Shown piece by piece: positions 22,007 to 34,103 of a stretch of 64,000 nt of DNA. The DNA comes from Heligmosomoides polygyrus polygyrus (taxonomy: Eukaryota; Nematoda; Chromadorea; Rhabditida; Heligmosomidae), in the NCBI GenBank assembly GCA_947396885.1, contig OX377206.1, forward strand, positions 50,451,631-50,515,630, written 5' to 3'. Position numbers and translations under genes: made by a program. Every line of letters starts with the position of its first letter. The stretch's first letter is position 1. A model generated the notes under the pieces. The model searched no databases. It saw nothing but the letters and a program-made list of their open reading frames with translations, and was not told the DNA's origin.

Positions 22007-24103
22007 ATGCCGGCATCTGGCTATCCCGACATAATTCTTGCTCTCCATAGAGATGGAAAATCAGAAAGAGACTTCCTCAAAGAAGTCCAGAAGGTGGATT
22101 TCTTATATGTTCATGGTTCCCATTCACATGCAACATTTTCAAAACAAGCTTTTTCTTTCAAATAATCTTATTTCAGCATGATCGTAAGGTGACAAGGCAT
22201 GCCATCAGAAAATTCTTTCGAGACTTCTACACAAACAATTTACTAGCACTAAAAAGGCGATATCAACCGCGTGGTTTATCCGATAAACCTAAAGTAGTTT
22301 GGCACCTAATTTTTTTAGGTCTTAAAATGATTGCTTTCAGAATTTTTTGATGTCATTAAGTATGAGTTGTTTGCAGTTATGCCGCTGGCAGTTCTGCAAC
22401 GGCCACAGCGATATGCAGAAGTCTGAACGCCCGTGGCGTGAAGGTTGGTCTGTCACAAATTAAATTTCTAAGAAACGAATTGGGCTTCAAGAGGGCGTCA
22501 CCAAAATACTGTCAGTTCATAAGGGAGAAGAACCAGGAACAGTGCATGGCGTTTGTGAAGAAGTGATAAGAAAAGAGGAAAAGTTCATAGACTGCGTATT
22601 CACCGACGAATCCATATTTCAAGGTAAACACAGCAACCCACGGCATAAAGTCAAAATTTGATCAGGTGATATTATTTTGCTGTTTAACACATTCGCGACC
22701 ATGTCCACTCATATGAGTGGACAGCGGAGAGGGCGCGACGGACGGTGTCCACTCATATGAGTGGACGGGGGAGTTTTAGGAAGAACTTTGTTTATTGATG
22801 TTTTCGTTCGATTTTCTTCTCAAATTCACAAGTTATAGTAACAAAAAAAATGTTGGGTTTGCGTAGACAGAAAAATGATTGGCTTTGTCGTAATTAACAA
22901 GACAAGAACTTTTTCCATTACGGAAACACAATAAGCGCACATACTTCTAGACCAGAATTAATGCACAAGCTACAAATGAAATATGAATTGAACTCTTAAA
23001 TAAAACAACCTAGGCCCTGAATGATTATGACATTGTACAAACTTCCAACAAGAACACTTCTTATCGTTGGAGGATCTCAAACAAACACATTTTTCGGACC
23101 TGGTGCAGCGCATATGAACTATCCTTTTTTCTTGGCAATATCTCTTCCCAGGTTGCTACTCAGTTTCCTATAGCAAGCTGTGCAGTTTTTCTGGACTTTT
23201 CTTGAGTCCACAGTTTTGAGTTTTCAGCGCCCGTCCACGCAAATGAGTGTACACACGCACGCACCAAAAAAGCCGCGGGCCGTCGCGCGCACTGGGCGCG
23301 AAAACGCTCTGGTCGTGAATGTGTTAACACATTCTTTAACAAAGAGCTAAAAAAGTGTTTCTACTATTTACTGTTATGAAATATACCACATTTTAGTGGG
23401 ATGCGCCACGAAATATTGTTACATCACCAAAGGTGGTGACAAAGCGCGGCTGCGCAGCCGACCTAAACATCCGGCGAAAATTCAAGTCAGGAGTGGCATC
23501 TCCTCAAAGGGCCATACAAACCTCACGCTTTTTCCGGGTTTGGTTCGTATCGACTCGAGGACTTATTGTGATGTTCTCCAAAACTGCTATCTCGGGTTTG
23601 CAGAGGAAAAGTTTGGGGGTTAGTTCAAAAACTTTATATGGTGGTCTTCATTGAAATAAAACATTGCCTCTAAAATATTACAGGGCACGCCAGGCTCGTA
23701 CACGATAACGCACCCTCACACAGGAGTGCATAAACGACCAGAAAGCTGGATAGTTGGGCAAATGAAACAGTGAATTGGCCGGCGGAGTCTCCAGACCTAA
23801 ATGCAGTAGAGCGAGTTTGGGGCAGTATAAAAGCTAGCTTTAGGTGGGTGTTGCTTCGTCAGCAACAGCTAAGAACACCTTTGAATAATGATTTTTAGGC
23901 ACAAGCACTTCAGAAATACAGAAGTGCTTTGCTTCGTCATTAGGGAATTCTGGAAAACGCTTACGCCTGCCGTCTGCCAGAGGTATATAGAGAGTATCCA
24001 ATGGAAAATGCCTCTGGTTGTGAAAGCGCGAGAAGGAAATATTATCGAGGAGAAACCCATTGGTGATGATGCGCATGCAGAAAACTCTAATGAAGACTTT
24101 TAA
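22007..24103 (+). pseudogene. Tc1/mariner-type DD34E transposase, several introns, damaged
   Basis: The start ATG opens a Tc1-like helix-turn-helix segment (IILALHRDGKSERDFLKE). Exons are separated by GT..AG introns at 22094-22176, 22294-22376, 22624-23397, 23619-23683 and 23844-23898. The catalytic triad is visible: FTDES (Asp codon 22605-22607), HDNAPSH (Asp 23704-23706) and PDLNAVERVWG (Glu 23809-23811), with 34 residues between the second Asp and the Glu. The C-terminal part has FWKTLTPAVCQRYIESI, as in Tc1 transposases. Lesions: a one-base phase conflict after the second intron, a frameshift near 22560 (frame ends TGATAA), and an in-frame TAA at 23731-23733. It would cut and paste the element at TA if intact. 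As read it is inactive. Confidence 0.88.
22688..23324. mobile_element. piggyBac-like MITE (TTAA target) inside a transposase intron
   Basis: TTAA flanks both sides (22684-22687 and 23325-23328). The ends are CACATTCGCGACCA and the complement of CACATTCACGACCA. Just inside the left end are two perfect 20-bp palindromes GTCCACTCATATGAGTGGAC (22703-22722, 22747-22766); a degenerate relative is near 23233. The TTAA target and short inverted ends fit piggyBac-type non-autonomous elements. No transposase. It lies within intron 22624-23397, so splicing could remove it. Confidence 0.78.
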
Positions 24104-24459
24104 TGGATCGAGTAAATGTGTAAAAATTTATACTTCAAACTAAACATCTTCACGCCAAATTGGAAAATTTTTCGTCAAATTATTCCTCTTCTAAACTTTT
24201 AGAATGATTTTTTTTCAAGGAAATTTTAGTATAATTTTTTTAAAATTTTTTTAGTTTACCTGCTCGTGTCCAATTTGACGTGAAAAGTTTTCAATTTAAC
24301 GTGAAAATGGAATAGTACATAGCATAGATATGAACGCATACAGTATGTATGTATAGATAAATTTAATAAATATGTTTATTTGCTCTGCTGAATTAGGGCA
24401 CATTTCTTTTCTTGATGAACAATAAAGTAATCAAATGCTTTCTGCAATCTGCTATAGTG
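24104..24459. other. Unique AT-rich segment between transposase and right arm
   Basis: AT-rich sequence after the transposase stop with short inverted motifs around CAAATTGGA / TCCAATTTG near 24155-24275. It probably includes the transposase 3' end. No polyadenylation site can be fixed among the many AT-rich options. Confidence 0.4.
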
Positions 24460-26086
24460 ATTTTTTCTCTATTTTACCTTCTTTAAATTATTAAATAATC
24501 CCCATTTTTTGTAATTTGTTTTACTTAAATTTATCACCTAAGAAATAACAAAGCATTCAGTTTTTATAGTAAATCTGGGGCATGTCGCGAATGAAGCAGC
24601 GGAGGGTGCGGCAAAGCGCCATCGCATCCACCGCAATGGTGGCAGCCAATCAGGGCACCGATCCGACACGCCTCCTCTGTGGTGCATGCCCTTCGAGGCG
24701 GACCAGACGTAAAATATGCAGACAAGCCTTTTATTGTTGCAGGTAGTAGACGTTCAGGCCGTGGAAAATTTTAAAACATCTAGCTTAAATTTATTTAACA
24801 CTTACAAAAATTAGAACGCCACGCTGTGAGGGTATTACTTTTTGTTCAGCGTGAAACGCAAGCCCAAAGCCCAACTGGACAGCAATTTGCGCTAGGGATG
24901 CTTTTTGATGGTGGCGAGAATCGGCTTGTCGATGACTTTCTAGTCGGCCTTTCTCTGTTTAATTTTTTATTTCGCCTATGCGCCTGAGTCCCTGCCGCGC
25001 AACCGAATGTGGTGTTTTCGGTCAGTGCCTGATTGGCCAGCGAGATTACGGTCCATGCTCCGGCCGTTCGCGCACTCCCCGCACCCGCTGTTCATATTTA
25101 CGACATAGACCGCAACCTGCTATAGTGCGCTATGTTTCCGGCACATGATCGGCGCAATTAGGACAGCAGACCGCCGTGTCGGGTCTAAGAGTGATTTGAC
25201 GGGCAGATAGATACTTGCCGAATTTAAAAAAATATGCGCATACAGTTATAAAAATAATATTCACTTATATTTAGTTTAATCAAAACACCATCCAGCGAAA
25301 TCTGAACAAGAAATGAAGCGAATTTGATTTCTCATTTCCGATGAAAATTGGTATTTTTGAAGTGCTGAATCCGGATAATGTGATCAGCTTTCTTATTACT
25401 TTGTGTGCATACTGCACACATTGCACTTGCTCACCTAAATACATAAGTCGACAATTCACTGTGGAGAAACAATTTTTCTCGACCAAAAAATGCCTGTACT
25501 AAATTTCAGTAGAAGAACCGAATCCTTGAAGTTTGGCAGTTCACAACCGACTTGGCTCTCTTTCTAACTAAGTGAAAAGTTAGATTTGTAATATCTTTTC
25601 TGCCGTCAACAACCTGACTAATCGCCGGACCTAGATTGTGCCAGAAATAACATGAGACACTAGTTAAAGATGGGAAAAAATCACGATTGAGAGGGAAGGG
25701 CAGATCTACAAATGGATTGATTCCATGCAAATTTAGTATCAAATCGATCGTCGTAACAAGGGGAAGTAGAAAAAAAGCATAAAATTATTTTTTGTTAAAA
25801 ACCAAAGCTTTCAAAATTGAAGTGGGCAGGTCCGTTTCTGCCACAGGACCTAATAAAGCGAGACTCATGTGCGAATGCAGGTCAGGTCAAGGCAATTAAG
25901 GGCTTGCTTAATTACGATATAGCTTTTCAGGTTTTTGATCACCTTTGCATGGTAGTCTCAAGCTAAATGATAGAATGCATGACGATAAAAGCTCTTGCGA
26001 ATTTTTGTGAAGAAAGCTTTACTTTGAAAAAAGTTATCATGATGCGTCGCAAACGTCGTTTGGTTGAGCGTTTAGCGGCGGTACTG
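24460..26086. repeat. Right long terminal inverted repeat of the Tc1-like element
   Basis: Inverse copy of 19348-20843 with one extra block of roughly 180 bases (about 24972-25150, GC-richer, with GTCCATGCTCCGGCC) that is absent or very different in the left arm. The outermost bases end GGTACTG then TA. Confidence 0.88.
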
Positions 26087-26088
26087 TA

Positions 26089-26875
26089 CTATTCAGTCGA
26101 GATAAGCACCATCAAATCACCACACCTTTTTCAATGCGGCGCTTTTCGCCTAATTCAGAGGAAAAACTGCGTGGTCGAATTGTGACAAATTCTAGAAAAG
26201 AAGTTTTTGTTTGGTACTGATTTGCGAGGTTCTACCAGCGAGGAAGTTCTAAAGAAGGTGGTTGTCGGCTGGCGCAAGGTCTGATGGGTAGACGAGTGAG
26301 GCAGAACTTCAATTCCTTTTCGTTTAATTTTCGCATAGCTCCTTTATTGGAGACTTTGTGAGTTACCCTGAGTGGGATTTACGGTATTCGGTGGTACTAA
26401 GACTTATTTTTAAAAATGAGAGCTGCCGCTCTGGACGGTCCAATAGTAAACACTCCCGATGGACCCGCTCTCGGCCTGAGCTATCCCTAACATATGGCAC
26501 AGATGGTGAAGACGTCGCGCTCTTTGTGCGAGACACTCCCCCCCCCCCCCGTCGAACATCAGCTTAACGAGTTGCAAGTTGTAGAAAATGATCACATTGT
26601 GGTCATTTAAGTAACACATGGAACCATCGAGTAGCGTTGACAGTATTACGCAATGAAGAGAACTGACAAGGGAGACCATGAGTAGTAGCTTGAGTAGGTT
26701 ATGTAGTGGAGAATACTGCTTGTCGAGGACGTTAATAGATGAATGACTTTTCAGTAGATTATTGGTGCTTGCTCAAATGAATGGTTGTAATTTTTGCCGC
26801 GATTTTGACAAAGCACCGAGTTGGTAGCATCCCGCAAAAACTACAGTTGATACCACACTCCCTTTCGTGCGCCAT
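26089..26875. other. Flank between the Tc1-like and hAT-like elements, no gene recognised
   Basis: Contains a poly-C run near 26540. No supported gene. The last 110 bases, read on the minus strand, carry a Cys-rich stretch (CGINCSFCGM) that may continue the frame cut by the next element. Confidence 0.4.
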
Positions 26876-26883
26876 CTTCAGAC

Positions 26884-29035
26884 CAGGGATGAGCGGATTA
26901 ACCGTTATTAACCGGCGGGTTTTAGCCTATCCGTTTTGTTGCTCGTTATTCGAAAATTTTGGACCGAATAACAAACAACAAAACAAATTAGCTGAAATCC
27001 AGGTTTAGACGTGGTATTGGAGAGTCTGTGTAGAAGCTTTACTATCATAGGATTGATCGCAAGCAACAATAGGAGGTATTTAAATCTGGAAGGGTTAGGA
27101 GACTTCAGGCACAGGTGAAGCAGTTGAAAAACGTCTAACTTTCATCCTTCCAGATTCGTTTATCTATACAATACATCTATGAATCCTATTAAGGACTGAA
27201 TTGTTCATGCGCTTGTCACCAAAAGTAATGTGCAGACCAAGAATGCATATAAGCTGCCTTGATGGTATTACTGACTGTCGGAAGTAGAAGGCCCTGGCAC
27301 ATCCCAAGAAGAATTCTTTAGTGACCAATGTTGCGTCCTATTCCACGATTGCAGTGTGTTGGTTGCATGCGGTAATGGTATTTTAGTTTTGACTAATAGA
27401 CCGTTGTAAAGCATCAAACACATGCCGCTGAGCAATAATGAACACAAGCAAATTGGGCACAGGTTCAATCTATCTAGATGAATGGAGAGAGCGACGTTCC
27501 CATTAAATCGTTGATGTTTATAGAAACGATTTTCAGGAAGCGTTTTCTGTAGTGGTGGCCAGGTCGCAAAAAATGTAGCTTGATTCTAATCCACCATTCC
27601 ATTTTAGGGACACTCTACTTTCGCTTTTCTAGTCTTCATATCTCTCTGCATGTGTACCTGGACCGCACAATGGCTTGTAGTTGCTAGCCGATAGAAAGCT
27701 AGTAAAAAAAACCCATAACATTCTTCTTGTGTAATACGATTCTGACGAATGCACCCCCGAATGGTTACCGCATACCGGTTAACGATGGAGCGCGGAAACT
27801 GTGCACTAGGGTCTCTTATAGCGCTGCTTCTCTTGTATGCCTGCGATGGCTCTGACTGCAAGTGGATCGGAGCGTAGTGTTTAGGGGTGTTGTGTCATGC
27901 TCAGTGAGGTTGGAGATTCGATTCTCCTGCGTTATGGCATTTTTGCACTGGTTGAGACTTGAGAGGTTCTGACGCCTACTTCATATTCAAGCGTCTTCTG
28001 CGCATTTTCAAGTTGTACGCGCTTCTATGCTCGAAGAGCGCAGAACCATGCTGCGGTCTCCCCCTTGAGCGACGATGTTAGGAATGAAGGATTTTGCGTT
28101 CCATCGCCAACGCGCACCTAGATGATATGGTAACCACTCAGGCGTGTGTTCTTCAGGCTCGTGCTAGTTCTTGGGTCTTGGGATACCGTCGAACAAGAGC
28201 AGTGATCCTCGTTAAACTGCGAAACCAAGACTGTTATGCAGACTTTACTCGGCTGAGGCTTCGGCGCAGTCCTAGCATGAGCTAATCAAGAGACATCGGA
28301 GGAGCTACTCATCCAAAGATTATTCTGCATGGCCACTGCCTTAAATCAAAAGCAAAACCTGGCGATTAATGAGTAAAACAACCCAACAAGCCCCTATGGG
28401 AAATGACGAAACGCGGGCAAGCTGCTGTCTGATGAAGACAAATGCGAGTGAATAAGAGGCGAGTCTCACATTATCTCCTTCCAAGGGTGACTTACGGCTG
28501 TTTCCATGCGGTTTGTTAGGCTGTTTTACGCATCCTTTGCCTCGTTCTTTCCCAGTCGTTTTAAACGACAAAGTATGAAAAATCGTACTATTCTATGAAA
28601 CAGTCCTTTGGTGAATAAATTCTCAAGCTCTCCTTGTCTTTTCCAGAGAATAAATAAGGAATCACAGCTTGATGGTCTTTCTACTTGTCCTCCCCGATAA
28701 GCTTGACAGCAGTTCGCGGAATCTGGTGAAGGAGTTCTGGTTGGCTTGGCTCTCTAATCGAACTCGGCATCGGTTTGGATGGCAATGAAGAAGCGTTTCT
28801 TGTTACTGAAGTTTCCTGAAAATCCAGTAGGGCGAGGTTTTAATCTAGTGCGCTAGGTCTCAAAACGCTTCATTAAAACGTTTAGAAATGACTCTTACTT
28901 TGACAGTAGCTGAGTTCCAGTCTGTTGCTGAAACAAGAGCAGTTTAAGTCCAGTTTTATTTTTTGGTGTTTGTTCGTCATCCGTTTTTCCGTTATCCAGT
29001 AACAATAACAAAATTTTGTTATCCGCTCATTCCTG
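26884..29035. mobile_element. hAT-like element, 2.15 kb, perfect 8-bp target-site duplication
   Basis: CTTCAGAC occurs at 26876-26883 and 29036-29043. The ends are CAGGGATGAGCGGAT and the complement of CAGGAATGAGCGGAT. Subterminal GTTATT and CCGTTTT motifs are mirrored. An 8-bp duplication with CAGGG termini is diagnostic of hAT-type insertion. No transposase frame of useful length is present; the longest frame, 85 codons, has no recognisable domain, so it is non-autonomous or internally decayed. A diverged partial copy is at 18008. Confidence 0.88.
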
Positions 29036-29043
29036 CTTCAGAC

Positions 29044-29360
29044 CCTTGACGCACAAGCCAATTTTTGCTGCCTGAGTGATGCGTACCACTGAATCTGGAT
29101 AGCGTGAGCGTCTCATGATAGTGATTAACCTGGTTTTCCGCCAATGGGCAGAAAACACATGATAACTGAGGTTCTGCCCTTTTTAACAGTTTCTCGCTAG
29201 CACGATTGAGAGTATCAATATTGTGCATGACGTCGCGATAATCTCTCGCCAACTGATCTGTCGTTGTACCGATAGCAGCGGCAATAGGTTGGAATACCGG
29301 CGTTGCGTCCATGTTATCTAGACAGTCTATGACAAGGTGTACGCTGTTCGAAGTAGACAT
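29044..29360 (-). pseudogene. Cys/His-containing frame truncated by the hAT-like element
   Basis: An ATG-initiated minus-strand frame starts at 29360 and reads about 105 residues before entering the hAT-like element at the duplication CTTCAGAC. The first 65 residues look like a compact alpha-helical domain (SNSVHLVIDCLDNMDATPVF onward). Then comes CVFCPLAENQVNHYHE, a possible CxxC..H..H zinc site. Beyond the element, at about 26875 downward on the same strand, a second Cys cluster (CGINCSFCGM) may be its continuation, but with a phase difference. I do not recognise the family. A retroelement gag with zinc motifs or a host gene exon are both possible. Confidence 0.4.
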
Positions 29361-30595
29361 GATGTGAGGATATCAGTGTACACCTGTTCCGTATTTATAG
29401 CCTGCACCGCCCACTTTTTGGCTCAGCCATACAAATACCGGCAACAAAGGGTATCGGTAGCAATCTGATATCCACAGAGGACCGATCTCTAATAAATGAA
29501 TGCCGATAGTATGTCGTATGAAGATAATATGTTATGGTAAATGTCGGGAAGACGGGCAGCATTGGGAGATGAGAACCCATCCAATCAGGCCGATTTGAAT
29601 GGACATGAAAATCAGAGAGATCATGTACATTCGGTACCCTGATCGGCTGGCATGTGTTCGGTCTATGCTCTGCTTGGTTATTATTGGCTGGCACGCTCCA
29701 ACCTACTAATGCTGTTCACCTTCGCAAAAGTACTGAATATTTGAATAGTGGCTATATTGAGTATCCAATACTATCACTATACGATATCAACACTTCGCCA
29801 CAGGTGTTTGACCGCTATTACAGCGACTTTGAATTGCAATGTGTTTCACGTAGTGCTCCTACAATCTAGCTGATATGTCTTCTAACGCTCTGTATAAAAG
29901 GGTACACATATTTGAGAGACGTCCATACTGCCAATAATACGCTCCAGGAAATTTTTACAATACAGCGCGCAGTGGGCGGCAGTGACCTCATCAAGGTCAG
30001 CAGCACCACTCACCCGAAGATATATGTTATTCCCACTCCTGCAACGAGTGTTCTTGCTGCCGCTTTGGTTACTAACCAATGTTATCTAACGATCCTTATA
30101 TTTGGTTGTAGATCTAGATCTATTAATAGAATTCTCATATTTTCTAGCCAGCTAGGTTGCATCAAATATACTATCACTACCCCCTCTTCGTGGAATAATA
30201 GAATCCCTTAGGCGATCATATGCCTAGATTCCCCATTGCACTTTGCTCTGCAATCCTGATTAACACCTGCATAATAGAAGCCCAGAGTTGTTGTATTTGT
30301 TGCATTGTGAGGGCCACATTCGATAGTGAATGTTTAATCTTCACATTGCACGGTTACTCTTGAAGGGATTCCAGTTTTGCACGAGCAGCGAGATGTGCTA
30401 ATGCCCCGCAAGAGTAACGTCCGGAAAGCTTATGAAACTTAGTTTCACATGGTAGTGCTAGCTCACTTGACAATACTTTTTACTGTAGCGAAATAAGAAC
30501 TTCACCTGTATATAGACAAAATTTGATATTTTTATTTTTCGCTATGATCTGCATAGTGGGCATATAAATAGGAAGATTTGAACCTATTCGAAATC
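29361..30595. other. No gene recognised; possible 3' end of the BEL/Pao element
   Basis: Lies downstream of the envelope-like fragment in its reading direction, where the 3' LTR would be expected. I found no matching direct repeat near the other end of the element, so no LTR can be called. Short frames show no motif. Confidence 0.35.
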
Positions 30596-31540
30596 TTATA
30601 TGCTCAAGGACTCAGGTGAGCAATAGCACCCAGCAGGACAGCGATAATCATGGCATAAACAGTCGAAGTGTGGCATGCACTCGCTGTAGTTATATTTAGC
30701 CATATCTATCGTGGCATATTCGGTGAGGATACGGTAGTTCTCCGGTATCACTAGTGCTTTCTCGGTTTCAATCACAAATCTATTGTACACTACAGAAGAC
30801 TTTGGCTTCTGTATAGAAATGACTGTGAACATGAAATCGCCTTTAGTTTCTTCAATAAAACCTGCATTTCGTTCTTACTTTCCTTGACTTTACCAGGCAT
30901 TTCTAACAATACCTTAATAGTAACGGTGTGTCTCCATTCTACATACACTTTTTCGTACTATTTCGTAGACAGCTGTGGTTTCATTCATATACTCGAACTT
31001 GAAACATGCGCATAATAGTTGTGGTAAGAGGTACACATGATCACAGTGCATGATGGTTTACAAGTTGAGTATCCAGGATACTGTATGGTTATTTTGAGTT
31101 CTGGTATAATCTCATTTCTTCGGAGCCTGCTACATCTTTTATCGTAACATGAACCCATTTGTGGACATCTTAAAAACGCTATATCCCTGGCAGTGAGTCT
31201 CTTGTGTGAAAGTTTGAGGTTTTAAAACATGTTAGTTTTAAGGGGTAGTGAGATATCATGGTCCTTCCAAAGGTCGTATTCTTATTCTTGATCTCGGTGC
31301 ATGGGTTAGAGTTGATTCTGTTGAAGTTCACCTCCTCATTATACCCGTAAGCGCAGCTGCCATTTTGGGAGCAAACGATGTTTACGGTATGACGCATATA
31401 CCCATCCATACTGACATGCGTGCGCTGCATTAAATAGTACAGTAACCACGCAGTATTCTGCAATGATGGTTGGCATTCATAATCTTGTGGGTGCGAAAAC
31501 CTGGATTGGGATATCCCTCACATTTTCAACTTCTTGAGAA
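30596..31540 (-). pseudogene. Envelope-like glycoprotein fragment, phlebovirus G2-like, broken
   Basis: Cys-rich minus-strand frames run from about 31540 to 30596 with at least two breaks. Seen in order: a Cys-rich N-terminal part with an SQNGSC motif, a CPQMGSCYDKRCS motif, and a YPGYSTCKPSC motif followed by further Cys and aromatic residues and a beta-rich tail. The YPG..S.C...C pattern with spaced Cys is what I associate with the phlebovirus glycoprotein G2 family (class II fusion type) borrowed by some nematode BEL elements. The signal peptide and first part are not identifiable. It is not functional as read. Confidence 0.6.
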
Positions 31541-32499
31541 TCCTCATTCTCCAAAATAGCTTGGTTTGCAGCACTTGTTTGATCTTACTATGGTAGCCCA
31601 CACTCTTCAGATTTTATTATCTTATTCTCTTTTACAGCCTTCATGCTGACAGTCGTATTAGTATTATGCGGCGACGGTAGCAAGTAAAAAAGCAGGTTTT
31701 CTGCCTTGTATATAAACCTTTACATTGTGAAAACAGTTGGAGTATCAACTTTCGTTGTTTTTCTGAAGAGTGCGTATTCAGAGCAACCGTAAAATTTTGA
31801 CTGTCTTCTTTCGAGCTATCTAGGTCTTTTTCGAAAGGCTTTATCACTTTGCAAGCCGTATTTTTGTTTTGTCCTGGCAATGATACCCTTTTGCTCCCTC
31901 TCCCTGGAATCACGTTTGTATTTTGCTCCCTCTCCCTGGAATCACGTTTGTATTGTTTTCCTAGCGACGGAGAGTTTTTCTCCGTAGTTGTGTCCTCTAC
32001 TTGTTTTTCGGGCGAACTTCATATTTCCGTTGGAAATAGCTTGTTCATAGGATGGTGTGAAACGCTGCGATTTGGCATGAGAACTTTTGCTGTTCTTGTA
32101 AGTCCATCTGCACTCACATCCAGAAATTTTCCGTAAACACACTGTCCTCGTGATAGGAATTCCTGCTCAACTAGCACAATTTCTATCACTTGTGGAAATC
32201 TGTTACATTACTTTCTCTGCTTTAGTAGGACTTTTTGGCTATCCCTCGACGCTGTCAAATATTCTGTATTCCATCGATTCCACAATTTTGTGGCAATTAG
32301 TTCGACGATATGAGACGCTTGGTAAGCTTGGCTCACAGTTTGGAGCAATTTCTATCGAATGATGGATCCTCCGAATCTGCCCTCACTGGAGGAATAGAAT
32401 ATTTCAAGTTTCCCTGTAGAAAATCTGTTATATTAGTCTCAATGGTATTTGTTACATATCAGATGTGTACAGTTTTGTGAGAGAACGCGTATTAATTAT

Positions 32500-33713
32500 G
32501 CCACGATGCGCGTCACTACTGTATTCATCCCCGGACATCGTTGAATTTCCAGCCGTTTCATCCTCCGAAGATCATGAGATCGAGGATTTTCTGTACAAGT
32601 TTGAAGTTTGTGCCGCCGTCCGTTCCTATCAAACGGGGAACGCTTTTGTGAGATACGAAGCAAACAAAACCGTTAAGAAATGCTACAGTATATAGACTTT
32701 CAACCACTTATAGGTGTGCTTCTCTCGTTACGCGATTTTGCGGTTTTTGCGTCTTTTTGATGTAATTCGCCTAAAATTCATTCACTTTGTAAACTAAGGG
32801 TATATTTTTCCATCGTTTTGTATACATTGATCATATAGATCCATGAAAATATTCGAAATTGAAAACTTGCTCTCCATTGCGAAGGGCGGTCGCGGACAAG
32901 CTGTCGGTCGCAAACCGTTAAAAACCATTGCATGCTCACAATCCATCCAATTTGAAGTTTTTTGAAAAGCGGTTGGCACCGTTCAAATCGCCTCTTATAT
33001 ACAACACATCTTCATTTTTAAAAACGGACGTCGGATTCGTAATCAGCGCGCCAAATAACCCTTCATAATTTTTTATTTGAATTTAAATAACCCCTTCATG
33101 ATCAAAAACAGCAAAATCGCGGTTTTTGCGGCGTCTGTTTAAAAGACGCGTCAGGTGCTGTAGTAAGGCATGTATAGAGGCAGCCGTACATTTTTTCCTT
33201 GTTCTTGGACTCAATATGTCCCATGAAATCCCATCCGACGTTTTCGAATGGATTACTTATCATTACTCTATTCCGAGGTAGAAGTGTCATTTCTGGCGCA
33301 CCATATGGCAATCCTTGCAGCTTTTTGCAAGTAATGCAGTTTATAACGAATTTCTAGCTATGGATGGCAGAGCAACCTAGTATTTTTGCCTTGCAAAGGT
33401 TAACAAGTTCTCTTTACCACAATGGGCATTGGATCTGTGCATGTCGCAGATAATTAGTCTGGCAAGATCAGGGTCGTTCGTCACGTATATTGGTATTCTG
33501 GCATCATAGCGTTTTGTAAGCGAGATTGATAGCGAATAATCTTAAAGCTATCCCTAACTAATTTCTGCTGTGAGAATTTTTTGCGCAGTTTCTCCAAATC
33601 GATACTTTTATGTAGCGATTGGATTATCAATTTCTCGCTTAGTATTATGTCATCACAATCAGTTTCTTCTGTGGTGCTGAATTTATCAATCACCGTCACA
33701 TTTATTGCAGTAG
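32500..33713 (-). pseudogene. BEL/Pao integrase core, broken
   Basis: Minus-strand pieces in order: an N-terminal zinc-type region at about 33699-33400 (ending near ICDMHRSNAHCGKENLLTFA, His and Cys ligands visible), the start of the core at 33311-33140 with NVGWDFMGHI (first catalytic Asp), an interruption of about 430 bases (about 32700-33140), then LIGTDGGTNFKL (second catalytic Asp) near 32600. The Glu is not clearly seen. The sequence following the LINE on the far side (40782-41000) supplies the immediately preceding pol segment, so this is one gene split by the LINE. Confidence 0.7.
32700..33140. other. Unidentified insertion in the Pao integrase
   Basis: Integrase similarity stops near 33140 and resumes near 32690. 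The intervening AT-rich block has a related phrase at each edge (GCGGTTTTTGCGTCTTTTT near 32740 and GCGGTTTTTGCGGCGTCTG near 33117) and ACGCG at both outer borders, which hints at an insertion with a short duplication. No inverted ends, no frame. Identity unknown. Confidence 0.35.
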
Positions 33714-34103
33714 ATCTTTTGTTATTACAGCGTCAAAACATTGAGTCGAACTGTTGCCCGCCGCTTGGCCGGTCGTGTTTGGTCTCGGCTCCCGATCCTG
33801 CCGATTTTGTCGACGTAGCTACTTCGTATTCTCGTCAACTACTCCTACGTTCGACTACCCTGGCTACTGGTACGACTACCTACCATCTTGCCGTTTGCCT
33901 ATTCTACTACTACTGCTGTGCGCCGATTTCTCGTGTTGTGGTGACCTCGTGCGACCCGTGGCTGATATCGGAGTTTGCTACTGAGGTCGCCGAAACAGGT
34001 GTATTCGTACGACTTCCTGTCAATCATCGTTTTAACATGAGCGCTCGCGCTGGTTTTAGGGAGGGGGGGGGGGGGTTGTGCATATCTTCCTCGCCAGTCT
34101 CGA

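Larger units (their letters stand above)
19348..26086 (+). mobile_element. Large Tc1/mariner-like element with about 1.5-kb inverted repeats and two divergent genes
   Basis: The left end reads TA then CAGTACCGGCGCCAGC; the right end is the near-complement GCGGCGGTACTG then TA. TA duplication and CAGT-type ends are those of the Tc1 group. Total length is 6739 bp. The inverted arms run 19348-20843 and 24460-26086 and match almost continuously. Between them lie a plus-strand DD34E transposase (22007-24103, damaged) and a minus-strand five-exon gene (20892-21940, apparently intact) with start codons 66 bases apart. A 637-bp TTAA-flanked MITE sits in a transposase intron. Typical Tc1-like elements are 1.3-2.4 kb with one gene, so size, arm length and the second gene are all unusual. 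Confidence 0.88.
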
